The position numbers were made by a program, and so were the translations under genes. Below, one piece after another: positions 45,015 through 54,632 of a DNA stretch of 64,000 bases (positions within the stretch are counted from its first letter, which is position 1; every line of letters starts with the position of its first letter). Under the pieces are notes generated by a model. It was not told where the DNA came from and searched no databases. It worked only from the letters and a program-made list of their open reading frames with translations. Source of the stretch: Paulinella micropora (taxonomy: Eukaryota > Cercozoa > Imbricatea > Euglyphida > Paulinellidae); assembly GCA_019918135.1 (NCBI GenBank), contig WBZZ01003147.1, positions 98,501 through 162,500 of the forward strand, in the 5' to 3' direction.

Positions 45015-46994
45015 CTACAAGCGGAGGCTTCGCAGTGGATGGAGCGTTTGGCCAGCAATAGTCAGGACTGTCGATTCGCTCGCGTTAAATATTTCTTGAC
45101 AACTAAAGCGCGCAGAGGTCAGCACCCTCAGCTCCCGAACCTGACTTTTCGGTTCGATGATTAGCTTGCGTACCTTGCAAGTAAGCTCCTCTAGGTCTAG
45201 CCATCCCAAAGTGACGTTCGAGATGGTGAGAACGTCGAACGTGCCTAAGCGGTTAGCAGACAAGACGCGGGACGGAGACAACACGGAGCCTACCAAACAC
45301 AGCCCCAGATCCTTGCGCACAATCTCGTCCACTTGCATATTCTCAGGCAAGGCATCCTTGCATTCCAGCGTCAGTGGCACGTTGCTGTCAACAGCAGAAG
45401 TTAGCGTTAGGCTCCCGATCACACATTCTAGGTAGACCCGGAAGCCCGTCAAGTCTTGGCACCGGCTGCCGCACTCGATAGTCAGATTCTCGACTGCTTG
45501 TGTAGCCTTGTAGTTTATATTCTTGGCGTAGGGGTACAGGCGCGGCCCGCAATTCAGCAATTTCAAACAGTTCCACCGGGGGCCCTCCAGCCTGGGCAGT
45601 TCCTGGATCTCCCGCAGCTCTAGCGTGTGCTTGTACCGGCCATCTGCTAGCAGCGCCTGGCGCAACTGCCCCGGGCCTGTCTCGCGCAGGAATAAGTCAG
45701 AACCGCCGCAAGTTGGCGGGCCGGCAATCACGGCACCGGCGGCCACGGGCACGTGACCGCTGCCCAGGCGCGCGAGTGAGACCCAGGGGCTGTTAACTAT
45801 CACGAGGCTCTCTGGGGACAAACGACCCCAGCTGATGTTCTCAACCGCGGGGCCTCCATTGCAGTCAACAAAGGTACACTCGGCTACGCCGCCCGGCACG
45901 TCTAGCCAACCCCGCGGGAGCTTGTGCAGACCGTTGCAATCTTCAAACGTTAAAGCTTCAAGGCGTTCGAAGTTGCTTATTCTGAGCCTCGTTAGCGCCG
46001 GAACACTTGTGAAATGAAACTGGCTCAGCAAGCCCGGGGCGACCGTGTGGTACTCGATGTCGATTTCTTCGAACGGCACGTCTTCGAATCCAATCGACTC
46101 CTCCTTTTGGTCGGCAAGGCCCCCCCGGCCCAAGTGTAGCTCCACGCAACGCACGTGGCTTAGCCAGGAGTCGGGATTTCTGACGGCGTCAAACAAGCCC
46201 TCGAAAAACTCGTCAGTTTCTACGGTGCCCGGCAGGCTGTACACCACCAACCGTTGCGGGGGGCGGCTGCCTGCGGGCAGCGCCGCGTTGAATCGGGCGC
46301 GCAGGCTCTCTGGTAAATTTTCTAGGTCGAGCACTACCTCGGACCCGACGTCCAGGTACTTGCGCCTGAGCGCCTCGTTCTGGCACGCGCGGTACAGGCA
46401 GTCCCGCACCGCGCGCTGCAAACGCCCCGCCACCAACGGCGGCCAAACGTCAGTGCAGAGACGCGCCAGACGGGTCGGGTTGTCCCGCGCTTCGTGCAAC
46501 CGCTGCAGCAAGGCACCGTCGACTTGCGCGTTGAAGCACTGGCGGAAGACGCGGAGCACCAGGTCCTGCCTCAGCCAGTCCGCGGGGCCGAACAGCTGCC
46601 AGCAGTGCGAGAACTGCTGCCAGGAGTCGTTGGTGGGCAGGTTCCTGGCGATCTCGTCAAACACGTCGTCTGGCACGGACAGACCTGGCGGCGGCGGCGC
46701 CGCTAGCCTGCGCGACCAGCAGCTTCTGCACCGGACCAGCACGGTTCTCTTGTCCCACCACTGGTTTATGAGTTCGAACGCCCAGTCGCAATACCGCGCC
46801 AGGCGCAGCAGGCAGCCGCGCTGACTACTGGGCAACAGCAGCCGCGCGTTGCTGTCGCGGGCGTACCTAGTCAGAAAGTCGAGCGCGGCCCGCACCTGCG
46901 CGCGGGTAGGGTTGGGCTCGTTATTGTTGAGCACAAACAGTGGCCCCGGCGCGCTGGACAGGCCCGGCGGCGGCGCGTCCCCCGCCAACTCCAT
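45015..46994 (-). CDS. F-box/leucine-rich-repeat-like protein
   Basis: A 659-residue protein. At about 105-140, LSVPDDVFDEIARNLPTNDSWQQFSHCWQLF resembles an F-box. The C-terminal 400 residues carry irregular Leu/Ile-rich segments (LTRLRISNFERLEALTFEDCNGLHKLP, LELREIQELPRL) similar to degenerate LRRs. This layout fits a substrate-recruiting subunit of an SCF-type ubiquitin ligase, found in protists and common in giant viruses. A polyadenylation-like AATAAA lies just downstream. Codon use is strongly GC-biased, unlike the PLV genes. Confidence 0.5.
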   Translation of the reverse strand: MELAGDAPPPGLSSAPGPLFVLNNNEPNPTRAQVRAALDFLTRYARDSNARLLLPSSQRGCLLRLARYCDWAFELINQWWDKRTVLVRCRSCWSRRLAAPPPPGLSVPDDVFDEIARNLPTNDSWQQFSHCWQLFGPADWLRQDLVLRVFRQCFNAQVDGALLQRLHEARDNPTRLARLCTDVWPPLVAGRLQRAVRDCLYRACQNEALRRKYLDVGSEVVLDLENLPESLRARFNAALPAGSRPPQRLVVYSLPGTVETDEFFEGLFDAVRNPDSWLSHVRCVELHLGRGGLADQKEESIGFEDVPFEEIDIEYHTVAPGLLSQFHFTSVPALTRLRISNFERLEALTFEDCNGLHKLPRGWLDVPGGVAECTFVDCNGGPAVENISWGRLSPESLVIVNSPWVSLARLGSGHVPVAAGAVIAGPPTCGGSDLFLRETGPGQLRQALLADGRYKHTLELREIQELPRLEGPRWNCLKLLNCGPRLYPYAKNINYKATQAVENLTIECGSRCQDLTGFRVYLECVIGSLTLTSAVDSNVPLTLECKDALPENMQVDEIVRKDLGLCLVGSVLSPSRVLSANRLGTFDVLTISNVTLGWLDLEELTCKVRKLIIEPKSQVRELRVLTSARFSCQEIFNASESTVLTIAGQTLHPLRSLRL

Positions 46995-47461
46995 GTAAAC
47001 ACCTGCGTGAACTATGAACAGTGCACTTTTTTAATCTTAAGGGGGCTCGACCAAATGGCGGCCAAAAAAAAGAAGGAACGCCGGAAATTACGGTACTTTT
47101 GCATCTGGCGCGAAATTCGCCGGGGGTCCGCATTTGCAAACCAAACATCAGTCGCCACTTCGTTTTTTTTGTTATTTGCGAGCACAAATGGGCGGGCGGG
47201 GGGAAAAACACCGCAGCGTGGCCTCGGCCCCCCCACATCTCGCAAAAGGGAGGGAGGGGGGGGGGGCCCGCTGCGGTGTCTTCCCCCCCCCTGCGCCCCG
47301 CCCTGCCCCTACGCGTCAGCCTCCTTTCGAACACGAGTTCAACTTCTTTAACAAAAAAAAACCTTGACATTTTACAAGACTTCGTCCGCTGATATTAACA
47401 ACTAAGCAAGAGTGAACAGCGTTTCTTTTTTTACAGTCTGTTCCAGCAAGACCTCCTCAAC
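46995..47461. other. Intergenic region with G/C homopolymers
   Basis: Contains AAAAAAA and GGGGGGGGGG/CCCCCC runs on both strands between two minus-strand genes. The open frames here are short, overlapping and of low complexity; none is supported. Confidence 0.4.
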
Positions 47462-48568
47462 TCAGGCATAGAGAAAGTCGCAGGGCAGGCCGCGCTCTTG
47501 CCAGAACGCACGCGATTCTGCACAGTCGCCCAGGCGTGCAAACCGCAGTCGTTCCGCGATCTCGTCCGCCTTCTTGCACAGGCCGTCGGGCTCGTCCAGC
47601 GTGAACAGAAACACCTGTTCTCGGTCGACGACCTCGGTGAACAGCATGTCACGCACCTCGCGGTAGTGTGCCGTCTGTTCGAAGAAGTCGCTCGTGTCCG
47701 TAGCCTGCGCAAAATTGACGAACGCCTCCAGGTAGATGCACAGATGCCCTAGGCACACCTGGGTCGACGCGCGAGTTCTGCGTGGCAGCCTCAGACACAT
47801 CACGGCCGCGACGCCAGCCATGATGCGCTGCCAGGTGCGGGTCCCGAAGTGTTTCGCGACCTGTGCATCCGACAGTCTCAGCACCGCCCGTGCCGCGCGC
47901 TGCAGTTCTGCTAGCGCCACCGGCGCCGCCCTGGCATTCGCGTCGGCTCGCCCCGACGCTGTCAATGTGCTTTCGTCGTGGCCAGTCAGAGCTTGCGCTC
48001 GTGCGTCAAACACCCTGCGGAACTCGCTCGTCCCGTAGCCCGACAGAAACCGCGCCATGTCCTCCGGGAACGCTCGGCCGACTGTGCGCATCAACGTCAT
48101 TTTGTCCTTAACGGTCACGGTAGCTGACACGACCTCCCGGGCCTCGAGCCCCAGAAAGGCCCGTCTACGAGCGAACGCCTCGTCCTGGGCCGCGCGCACT
48201 GCGATGACCATGTCTCGCTTGGAGATTTCGAGGTCTTTCGAGGTTACGGTGAGCTGCTGCTCGCTCTTGCTTAGTTGGATCTGGTGATCCAACTCCTTCT
48301 GCACCAGCGTGTTCTTCAGTTCCGAGTGCTGCAGCTGCAGTTGCAGAAAGTCGTTGTTGCGGCTCTGCAGGGCCAACTTCAACTCGAGCACCTCGTTCGC
48401 GCCGTCCTCCGAGTCGGAATCCGCGTGCTTCGATCGCTTGAAACAGCTCAGGGCCGCCTTGCGAGTGGACGACGACACTTCCTTGCGCTTGACCGAAAAA
48501 ACCGATTCCAAATCACGATCACCGTTGAGCGTTAAAAGAAAACTCGACAGCAGTGCAGCTGTTTTCAA
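47462..48568 (-). CDS. Coiled-coil protein of unknown function
   Basis: A 368-residue protein. Residues about 60-135 are a Gln/Leu/Glu-rich coiled coil (LELKLALQSRNNDFLQLQLQ...), after a basic Ser/Lys region that may be a nuclear signal (KRSKHADSDSED). The C-terminal 220 residues are globular and helical (VSATVTVKDKMTLMRTVG, KHFGTRTWQRIM, LGHLCIYLEAFVNFA). No family is recognised. It lies ten bases from the stop of the zinc-finger gene upstream, on the same strand. Confidence 0.55.
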   Translation of the reverse strand: MKTAALLSSFLLTLNGDRDLESVFSVKRKEVSSSTRKAALSCFKRSKHADSDSEDGANEVLELKLALQSRNNDFLQLQLQHSELKNTLVQKELDHQIQLSKSEQQLTVTSKDLEISKRDMVIAVRAAQDEAFARRRAFLGLEAREVVSATVTVKDKMTLMRTVGRAFPEDMARFLSGYGTSEFRRVFDARAQALTGHDESTLTASGRADANARAAPVALAELQRAARAVLRLSDAQVAKHFGTRTWQRIMAGVAAVMCLRLPRRTRASTQVCLGHLCIYLEAFVNFAQATDTSDFFEQTAHYREVRDMLFTEVVDREQVFLFTLDEPDGLCKKADEIAERLRFARLGDCAESRAFWQERGLPCDFLYA

Positions 48569-48577
48569 AAATATTGT

Positions 48578-50788
48578 TTACTCTACTAGGACCACGCAGT
48601 CGCGCAAAGCTAGCGCCACCTCGGAGTTGCCGTCGCCAGTGTCCTCAGCGGCGTCGTACAATCCGCCCGCCAGCCGTTGCCACTGCTCGGCCGTTGACCG
48701 TGTCTGCCGGTCGTAGTACAAATAAAGCAACGATAAGCCGGTCGGCCGCACAGGTGTCTGCCCCGCCTCGATGTCCGCCAACAAGCGCTGCAGGCGCTCG
48801 AACCTGGACTGCAGCGGCGGGTCGTGCAGTACGCCGTCCACCTCGAACCAGTGCGGGTTGAAACGGATGTAGACAATTGGCATATTTCGAAAATTCGGGT
48901 TGGCCGCCAGCGCAGTGTTGATCTGGAGCATGCGCCCGAGCTCGCAGCGGTACCGCCGGTGCGCGAATTCGTCGTTGCACAGCAGCAGCAGACACTTGCG
49001 GTCGGCGGGCAGCGACTGGAACTTGAGCAAATGAAAGTCGGGCCGCGCGCTCACTGCCCCAGTTATTTTTGGCGTAAGCTGGGAGTCGCAATGCTTGTAG
49101 AAAATTGAATTGTTAAAGTCGCGGTCGAAGGCCCAGCCCCTGGCCGCTAGAAATTCTGCTAGGCGGTCTTCGCTTTTGAAGCGCTTGGCAATGCCCTCAA
49201 CCGTATGGCACCGCTGCACGTGGTCGTCTAACACCCGCGCGGTCTTGCAGCGCGTCGTGCACTGAACAATGCCGTGGGTACCGTCGTATTTAGCAGTGCT
49301 GAACGACGCAAATGAACATGCATGTTTCCACTTCTTGCTCTCCTCATGCCGCTGTTCATGTTGCCTCAAGTTTGCCGCGGACGTAAAGCGATTGTTGCAT
49401 TCAGTACATGCAAACGGTTTCTCACCCGTGTGGGTCCGCATATGTAATTTGAGACTGCTAGATTGTGCAAAGCTACTTTCGCATTCAGTACATGCAAACG
49501 GTTTCTCGCCCGTATGTGTCCGCATATGTTTTCTGAGATTGCCAGATTCTGCAAAGCGACTGTTGCATTCAGTACATGCAAACGGTTTCTCACCCGTATG
49601 GGTCCGCATATGTATTTTGAGATGGCCAGCTTGTGTAAAGCAACTGTTGCATTCAGTACATGCAAACGGTTTCTCACCCGTATGGGTCCGCATATGTGCT
49701 TTGAGATGGCCAGATTCTGCAAAGTGACTGTCACATTCAGTACATGCAAACGGTTTCTCGCCCGTATGGGTCAGCATATGTGCTTTGAGACTTTTAGCTT
49801 GTGTAAAGCGACTGTTGCATTCAGTACATGCAAACAGTTTCTCGCCCGTATGGATCCACATATGTTTTTTGAGACTTTTAGCGGCTGTAAAGTGACTGTC
49901 GCATTCAGTACATGCAAACGGCTTCTCGCCCGTATGGGTTCGCATGTGTACTTGGAGGTCAGAAGGTTTAGCAAAACATTTGCTGCACTGCGCACAATCA
50001 AATCTCTTTGTCCTCGCTGGTTGAGGCGCTGCATAATCAGGTTGCGCGGTAGAAGTCTGTTCTTCTAGTCGTTCTGCGTGCCGGCGCGTCTGTGGTAGGT
50101 CGGGCGCGGCGACGCTGTCAAGCACAAACAGCACCGCTGGTAGAGGGCATTGCTTGGTATCTGGGGCTTCTTCTGCTTTTGGCAGAGATAGTTTGACACG
50201 CTTGGCGGCAGGTTCTTCACCACCCCCAGTGGACGCAGACTCCGATAGTTCTGCTCCTAATACCTGGTCAATCTTGGCAACATGAGAATTGTATGCATCT
50301 ACGATTTCGTGCAATAGCCTTTGGCTTGCACGGAGCAGCGGGAAGATGTGTATGATATTTGTGTAGCTAGCAACTGGGACAGCACGTCCAGATCCTTTTC
50401 CACTTTCAGGAAATTTATACATCTCATATAAATTTTTCTTTTGGAAACCCTTATATCGCACAAGATGATCCCAGATACCGCGGACGCGTGTCTTTTTGCA
50501 CCCCAACCACAGCTGAATAACCTCCTTAATTGCAAATTTCCCGTCTGTGGTGCATCTGATACCTTCGGAGCGCAAAAACTGTTCCGTGTAGTTTTTCAAA
50601 ATTGGCATTTCATCGAGGGCCACTTTTGCATCCCCCGAACGAGGCGCCTCGACAGAAGCCTTGTTTTCGATGCTCGCGAGCGCGCTGGTGACCGGCACGA
50701 CGGCCTTAACATCTTCCGTGGACATCTTGGAGGCCAGACAGCTTGGTCGATTATGAATTGTTTTTAATGGAAAAACAAAAGTATTCAA
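48578..50788 (-). CDS. Eight-C2H2-finger protein with BRO/ANT-like N-domain and nuclease-like C-domain
   Basis: A 736-residue protein; the Met at residue 22 (near 50725) is an alternative start. Residues about 75-180 (AIKEVIQLWLG...RGIWDHLVRYKGF...GRAVPVASYTNIIHIFPLL) recall Bro-N/ANT-type domains of large DNA viruses. Eight C2H2 fingers follow (about 260-490) with TGEKPFACTEC linkers, from an 84-bp DNA repeat. The C-terminus has ARPDFHLLKF, LLLCNDEFAHRRYRCELGRM and PIVYIRFNPHWFEVDG, similar to a PD-(D/E)XK-type nuclease family known from algae and giant viruses, though the usual first Glu of the core seems replaced. Probably a sequence-specific DNA-binding protein. Domain calls other than the fingers are inference. 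Confidence 0.65.
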   Translation of the reverse strand: MNTFVFPLKTIHNRPSCLASKMSTEDVKAVVPVTSALASIENKASVEAPRSGDAKVALDEMPILKNYTEQFLRSEGIRCTTDGKFAIKEVIQLWLGCKKTRVRGIWDHLVRYKGFQKKNLYEMYKFPESGKGSGRAVPVASYTNIIHIFPLLRASQRLLHEIVDAYNSHVAKIDQVLGAELSESASTGGGEEPAAKRVKLSLPKAEEAPDTKQCPLPAVLFVLDSVAAPDLPQTRRHAERLEEQTSTAQPDYAAPQPARTKRFDCAQCSKCFAKPSDLQVHMRTHTGEKPFACTECDSHFTAAKSLKKHMWIHTGEKLFACTECNSRFTQAKSLKAHMLTHTGEKPFACTECDSHFAESGHLKAHMRTHTGEKPFACTECNSCFTQAGHLKIHMRTHTGEKPFACTECNSRFAESGNLRKHMRTHTGEKPFACTECESSFAQSSSLKLHMRTHTGEKPFACTECNNRFTSAANLRQHEQRHEESKKWKHACSFASFSTAKYDGTHGIVQCTTRCKTARVLDDHVQRCHTVEGIAKRFKSEDRLAEFLAARGWAFDRDFNNSIFYKHCDSQLTPKITGAVSARPDFHLLKFQSLPADRKCLLLLCNDEFAHRRYRCELGRMLQINTALAANPNFRNMPIVYIRFNPHWFEVDGVLHDPPLQSRFERLQRLLADIEAGQTPVRPTGLSLLYLYYDRQTRSTAEQWQRLAGGLYDAAEDTGDGNSEVALALRDCVVLVE

Positions 50789-51870
50789 ACTTTTTTTGTT
50801 TTGGGTCCTCCCCCCCCCCTCATCTTAGATTGCACAAATTTTTAAAGGTTTCTTTGGCGGGGGGGAGGTAGGAGAAGTGGAGGAGCGGAATCTCCAGTAG
50901 CAAAAAAAGAAATCCCCTTCTACATTTTTGCCCCCCGCTCCTCTCTCTCCCCCCCCCGGATCCTTTCTAAAAACGTGTGTTTTTATTTTACATTCTGTTT
51001 CTCTCTCTCTCCCCAAGCTTTCCGCACCTCGCCAAGAATTAGGCTGGGTTTTTTGCTGCGTCTTTGGTGCGGGTTTGTTTGGGGGGGCCGGGTTTTTCTT
51101 TTAATAAAAAAAAGTGGCACGGATGCTGCGGCGGGCCGAGGGCGCGAAGAGCGCGCGGGCGAACCGGCACGCCAGGCCCCAGCAAGATGTCAAGAGTAGC
51201 ACCGCCGCGCCCCACAGCGCCAACGAAACAGCCCCGCCGCCCCCGCCTGCGGTTGTAGCCAGGGTGGCGGAAAACGCGGCCGCGGTGGCCTTGGCGCTCA
51301 GCGTGCTAGCTAACATCACACAACAGAACAGCGCGTGTGCATCAGCAACATGATCCCTTTTTCTGTCCTCGCTAGCCTATCTCTCTCTCCCAGTCCGCAC
51401 CCGTAGCAGCGGCCATCACCACCGTGAGCAGAGGCATGTCCTTTTTTTTGTTTCGTCCGGGAGTTTTTTGCTAAGACACTTTTTCCCCTCCCCTGCTTCC
51501 TTCCCCCGTCCTTTTTTTTGCCTTTGCGACAGCCCCCCCCCCCCCCCGGGCTGGGGGGGGGGCCGCCTTTACCCCGCCCAAAAAAAAAGGAAATGAGATG
51601 GGTGGGGGGGGGGGGGAAATCTTCTCTCTTTCGGGAGAGTTTTGAGGAGAGCATGGCTTTTAGACCGTGAGGGTGAACAGAAAAACGGAAGAAGGAGTCT
51701 GAGGAGCAGCACAGACACGCACACCCCCTCGCCGGTAGGATTTGATTAAAAAAGTTTTTTGTCCTCAACTACTTTAATGAATTCTTTTTTAAAATTTCCG
51801 GGGGGAGCCGCCGGAAGCAGGCATGGGCAGGGGACGGACATGCGTAGTAGTAGTGCTAAGATTTGCAGAG
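50789..51870. other. Intergenic region with homopolymers and a doubtful small ORF
   Basis: Rich in G/C runs (51533-51560, 51603-51616) and CT tracts. A plus-strand frame at 51114-51353 (79 codons, Ala/Pro-rich, with a hydrophobic C-terminal segment AVALALSVLANI) is the only candidate gene and is weakly supported. Confidence 0.3.
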
Positions 51871-52530
51871 TCAGTTCACTTGAGACTTTCTTGCGCTTGC
51901 CACCAAGGTGTTTCTGCATTCGGCTAAACGGTTGAACAGAGCATTCAACTCGGCACGGTACACGTCCTCCGAGATCAGGACCGAATCGAGACCACGCGTC
52001 AGAATTTCCAGGGACTTATCGCTGAGCGGGGCTGGTACGTTGAACATGTCAGCTTTAGCTAGCTCCTGCCTGGCCTCGCAAAACCTGGTGATCAGGCGTT
52101 TCACACACACCTGCCGCAAACGATAAAGAATTTCCTTTTGCCAGTCCAGGCAGCCTTCCATCCAGCGTAGGTATCTCTCGATCGCAGGCCCCGATTCCGC
52201 TACTAGGCTGTCCGGCAGAAACTTGGTCGACCAGGGCGCAAAAGATTCCAAGGGAGGGCCACAGGACACCGAGGGGAGCATGTAGGACCAGAAATACGCG
52301 AATTCCTCGTCAAAGAATTCCTCGTACAGTTTTTCGACCTCCTCGTCGAACGACCGAGTAAACTGCTGGAACTGCGTTAACGTAGTCTGGTAAGCGAGCC
52401 GGAGCTTGACCAGGGCTTCGTCGGGTCGTGGGGTTGGTGCGTCTTCGTTGGCCAACAGCTTGGCGCGTTTAGCCGCACGGGCTGCCCGGGCGGACACACT
52501 TTGTCGGCTTCGTTGGGCGGCGGAGAGCAT
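51871..52530 (-). CDS. Hypothetical helical protein, 219 residues
   Basis: Begins with a basic Ala/Arg stretch (SARAARAAKRAKLL), then a largely helical, acidic protein (FTRSFDEEVEKLYEEFFDEEF). No family is recognised. It is divergent from the gene beginning near 52714, with about 180 bases of AC-rich spacer between. Confidence 0.5.
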   Translation of the reverse strand: MLSAAQRSRQSVSARAARAAKRAKLLANEDAPTPRPDEALVKLRLAYQTTLTQFQQFTRSFDEEVEKLYEEFFDEEFAYFWSYMLPSVSCGPPLESFAPWSTKFLPDSLVAESGPAIERYLRWMEGCLDWQKEILYRLRQVCVKRLITRFCEARQELAKADMFNVPAPLSDKSLEILTRGLDSVLISEDVYRAELNALFNRLAECRNTLVASARKSQVN

Positions 52531-52713
52531 GTCGAAAGATCAACACAAGTCTAAACAACACAATGGCGCACACACGAGACAAATATATACCCCCGCTTTT
52601 TCAAGTGATCAGGGCTTGCCACACACAACGCATTTTTTTTAAAAAGGCTTTCCCCCTCACAAACCCACACACACAAACCCACACACGACGAACTCGACTC
52701 TATCCTGCCCTTC

Positions 52714-53847
52714 GTGCTGCGCGTCGCCTTCCCCGCAGCCTGGCACAAGTCACCAAACGGGCCCGACCTACAGCTCCAGCTGTACCGCACGATCGTGCGC
52801 GCGCTGCACCTGCTCACCCACGCCCCGGCTGACCAGCTGGCGTTGCAAGTGACGTCGCCGGCCCGTGGCTCGCGCGCAAGTGTCTGGTACCTCTCGTGCT
52901 CGCTCAACGTCAGCGTGCGCCAGCTCTACCAAGTGTACCTGTTCGCCTGCCACGCGCTGGCCCGTGGCGCCGCCGCCGAGCTGTTGGAGACGTTTGCGCC
53001 GGGCAATGGTTTCAACTGGTTCGACGCGCTGGACGTGGCCCGGCTCCTGGACGAGGGCTACGTCCCGCCCTGGCCAGCCAACACCGTCAACAGGGTGTTT
53101 GCCACCGGCCACGGCGGCCTGCAACCCGCGGGCGACTACGTCACCACCGTTGTGCACCCCCAGCCGTCCTGGCTACAACCTTTGCAGGACGACGTCATGC
53201 CGCGCCTCAACACCATCCACTGGACGTGCACTTTTCTAGACACCTTTCGCCGCGTGACGGAGCCCTTGTCCGACAAGCACCTGGCGCTCTTTCGTGAACG
53301 CTACCACCTGCGCCTCGGCTCACACTGTGACTGGTTCAAGGGCTTTGTACACCTGACCAGCCCGAGCTTCTGTGCCGCGCTAGCCGCTGAGTTTGAGTGT
53401 AGCCTGCGCTTCAGGGCGGCCAAGGCGTTCCGTCTGGATCTAGACCGCGTCTTGGTCACGGGCCCCAACCACGGCGGCAGCCGCGATTTCCTCGTGCTGG
53501 CCGCGGACGGGCTGTGGCTCTGGACGCTGCCAGATCACCCCGACCTCGAAATTAAGGGCCACTACGGCGCCGACTTGCTCGAGTCCCTGAAAAAGCTGCA
53601 GGACGGGCTCCCGCTCGGTGCGCCCAGCACCCCCCGTTTCCAGCGGGTGGCGGGCACAGAAGGCCTGCTGAAAGAAGTACGAGCGCTCGCGCACCGGCTC
53701 AACCCTGACTGCGCCGATGAGCGCGTGAACTGCGAACTCAGCTCCAGCGGCCTGGTCTCTTACAAGCTGTTCCGGCGTGCGTGCAGCCTGAGGGGCCGGC
53801 CGACGTTGGAGCCGGACTGTGCCAACAAGCGCGCCAAGCACGCCTGA
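52714..53847 (+). CDS. Hypothetical globular protein, start unclear
   Basis: A GC-rich frame of 377 codons with no ATG at its 5-prime end; the frame is open upstream to a TGA near 52606. Content is mixed globular (WYLSCSLNVSVRQLYQVYLFACHAL, GHYGADLLESLKKLQDG). Third-position GC bias supports real coding. The start may be non-ATG, or an upstream exon or indel is missing. AATAAA lies at about 53918, after the stop. No family is recognised. Confidence 0.5.
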   Translation: MLRVAFPAAWHKSPNGPDLQLQLYRTIVRALHLLTHAPADQLALQVTSPARGSRASVWYLSCSLNVSVRQLYQVYLFACHALARGAAAELLETFAPGNGFNWFDALDVARLLDEGYVPPWPANTVNRVFATGHGGLQPAGDYVTTVVHPQPSWLQPLQDDVMPRLNTIHWTCTFLDTFRRVTEPLSDKHLALFRERYHLRLGSHCDWFKGFVHLTSPSFCAALAAEFECSLRFRAAKAFRLDLDRVLVTGPNHGGSRDFLVLAADGLWLWTLPDHPDLEIKGHYGADLLESLKKLQDGLPLGAPSTPRFQRVAGTEGLLKEVRALAHRLNPDCADERVNCELSSSGLVSYKLFRRACSLRGRPTLEPDCANKRAKHA

Positions 53848-54030
53848 TGTACAGCTGAATTTAAAAGAAATCTCTCGCCACAATTTGTGTTTTTGCTTCG
53901 ATTGAAAACGTACTTTAATAAAATACTAAGATCTTTGTAGTCATCGGCTTTGCCTAGTGATCACTCTGGCGGCATCTCCGGCTTTGAATAGTGCACATCT
54001 CCGGCTGGTGTAATATTGCCTTGCGCACAT

Positions 54031-54348
54031 GGTGAATTTCGCGACAAAATGATTTTGGACCGCAAACTTCGGCAGGTTTCGCGCACAATCTTTCTGACGG
54101 ATTTTGCGGCTACCGACCGGCTTTCTTTTTAGCAAAGGACATTTCGGCAATCCTGCTAAATGTAAGTTAAAAAATTTGGGGAGACGACGGCGGGCGGGGA
54201 AAATTACAGAAATCATAAACTTTCCCCCGCCCGCCGTCGTCTCCCTAATTGTTATGCTCTCAAACTTTGCAGGATTGCCAAAATGACCAAACTTTTTTCA
54301 AACCTGCCCGAGACCTGGTGAATTTCACGACAAAATGACTTTTTGCCG
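54031..54348. repeat. Hairpin-forming repeat, MITE-like
   Basis: Arms 54178-54201 and 54221-54244 (GGGAGACGACGGCGGGCGGG and complement) form a strong stem with a 19-base loop. Outside it, GGCAATCCTGC and GCAGGATTGCC extend the inverted symmetry. A 28-bp direct repeat, GGTGAATTTC(G/A)CGACAAAATGA, flanks the whole at 54031 and 54318. Confidence 0.6.
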
Positions 54349-54632
54349 GCCCCCCCCCCCCCCGGGGGTTTTGAGGGGGGGCGCCCAAACCTGGGGAGTT
54401 TTTCCCCTGTCCTCTCGAACCCAACAAACACACACAAAAACAGTCCGCCCTCCCAACCACAACCCCCCCCCCCCGGGAGCGCGCGGCCCCCCCCCCAGGC
54501 CCCGGGAGCGCGCGGCCCCCCCCCAGGCCCCGGGGGCGGCCCCCCCCCCAATCTGCCAAGGGGGGGGCACGGCCCTGGAGCAAGCCACCCACCACCAACT
54601 CCCCCCAAAAACAAACCACACTCGATTAAACT

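Noticed and set aside
46045-46824. 259-codon plus-strand frame opposite the F-box/LRR-like gene
   Set aside because: Antisense to a longer frame with better composition; open because of GC-rich codons.
49350-50010. Regular 84-bp repeats resembling a CRISPR array
   Set aside because: The repeats are contiguous codons of C2H2 fingers with TGEKP linkers, without spacers, in a eukaryotic context.
49366-50068. Frames on both strands within the zinc-finger repeat
   Set aside because: They are shadows of the 84-bp finger repeat; only the 48578-50788 frame has the Cys/His pattern.
52737-53883. Overlapping frames on both strands around the 377-codon gene
   Set aside because: High GC leaves several frames open; the chosen frame is the longest and has the most protein-like composition.
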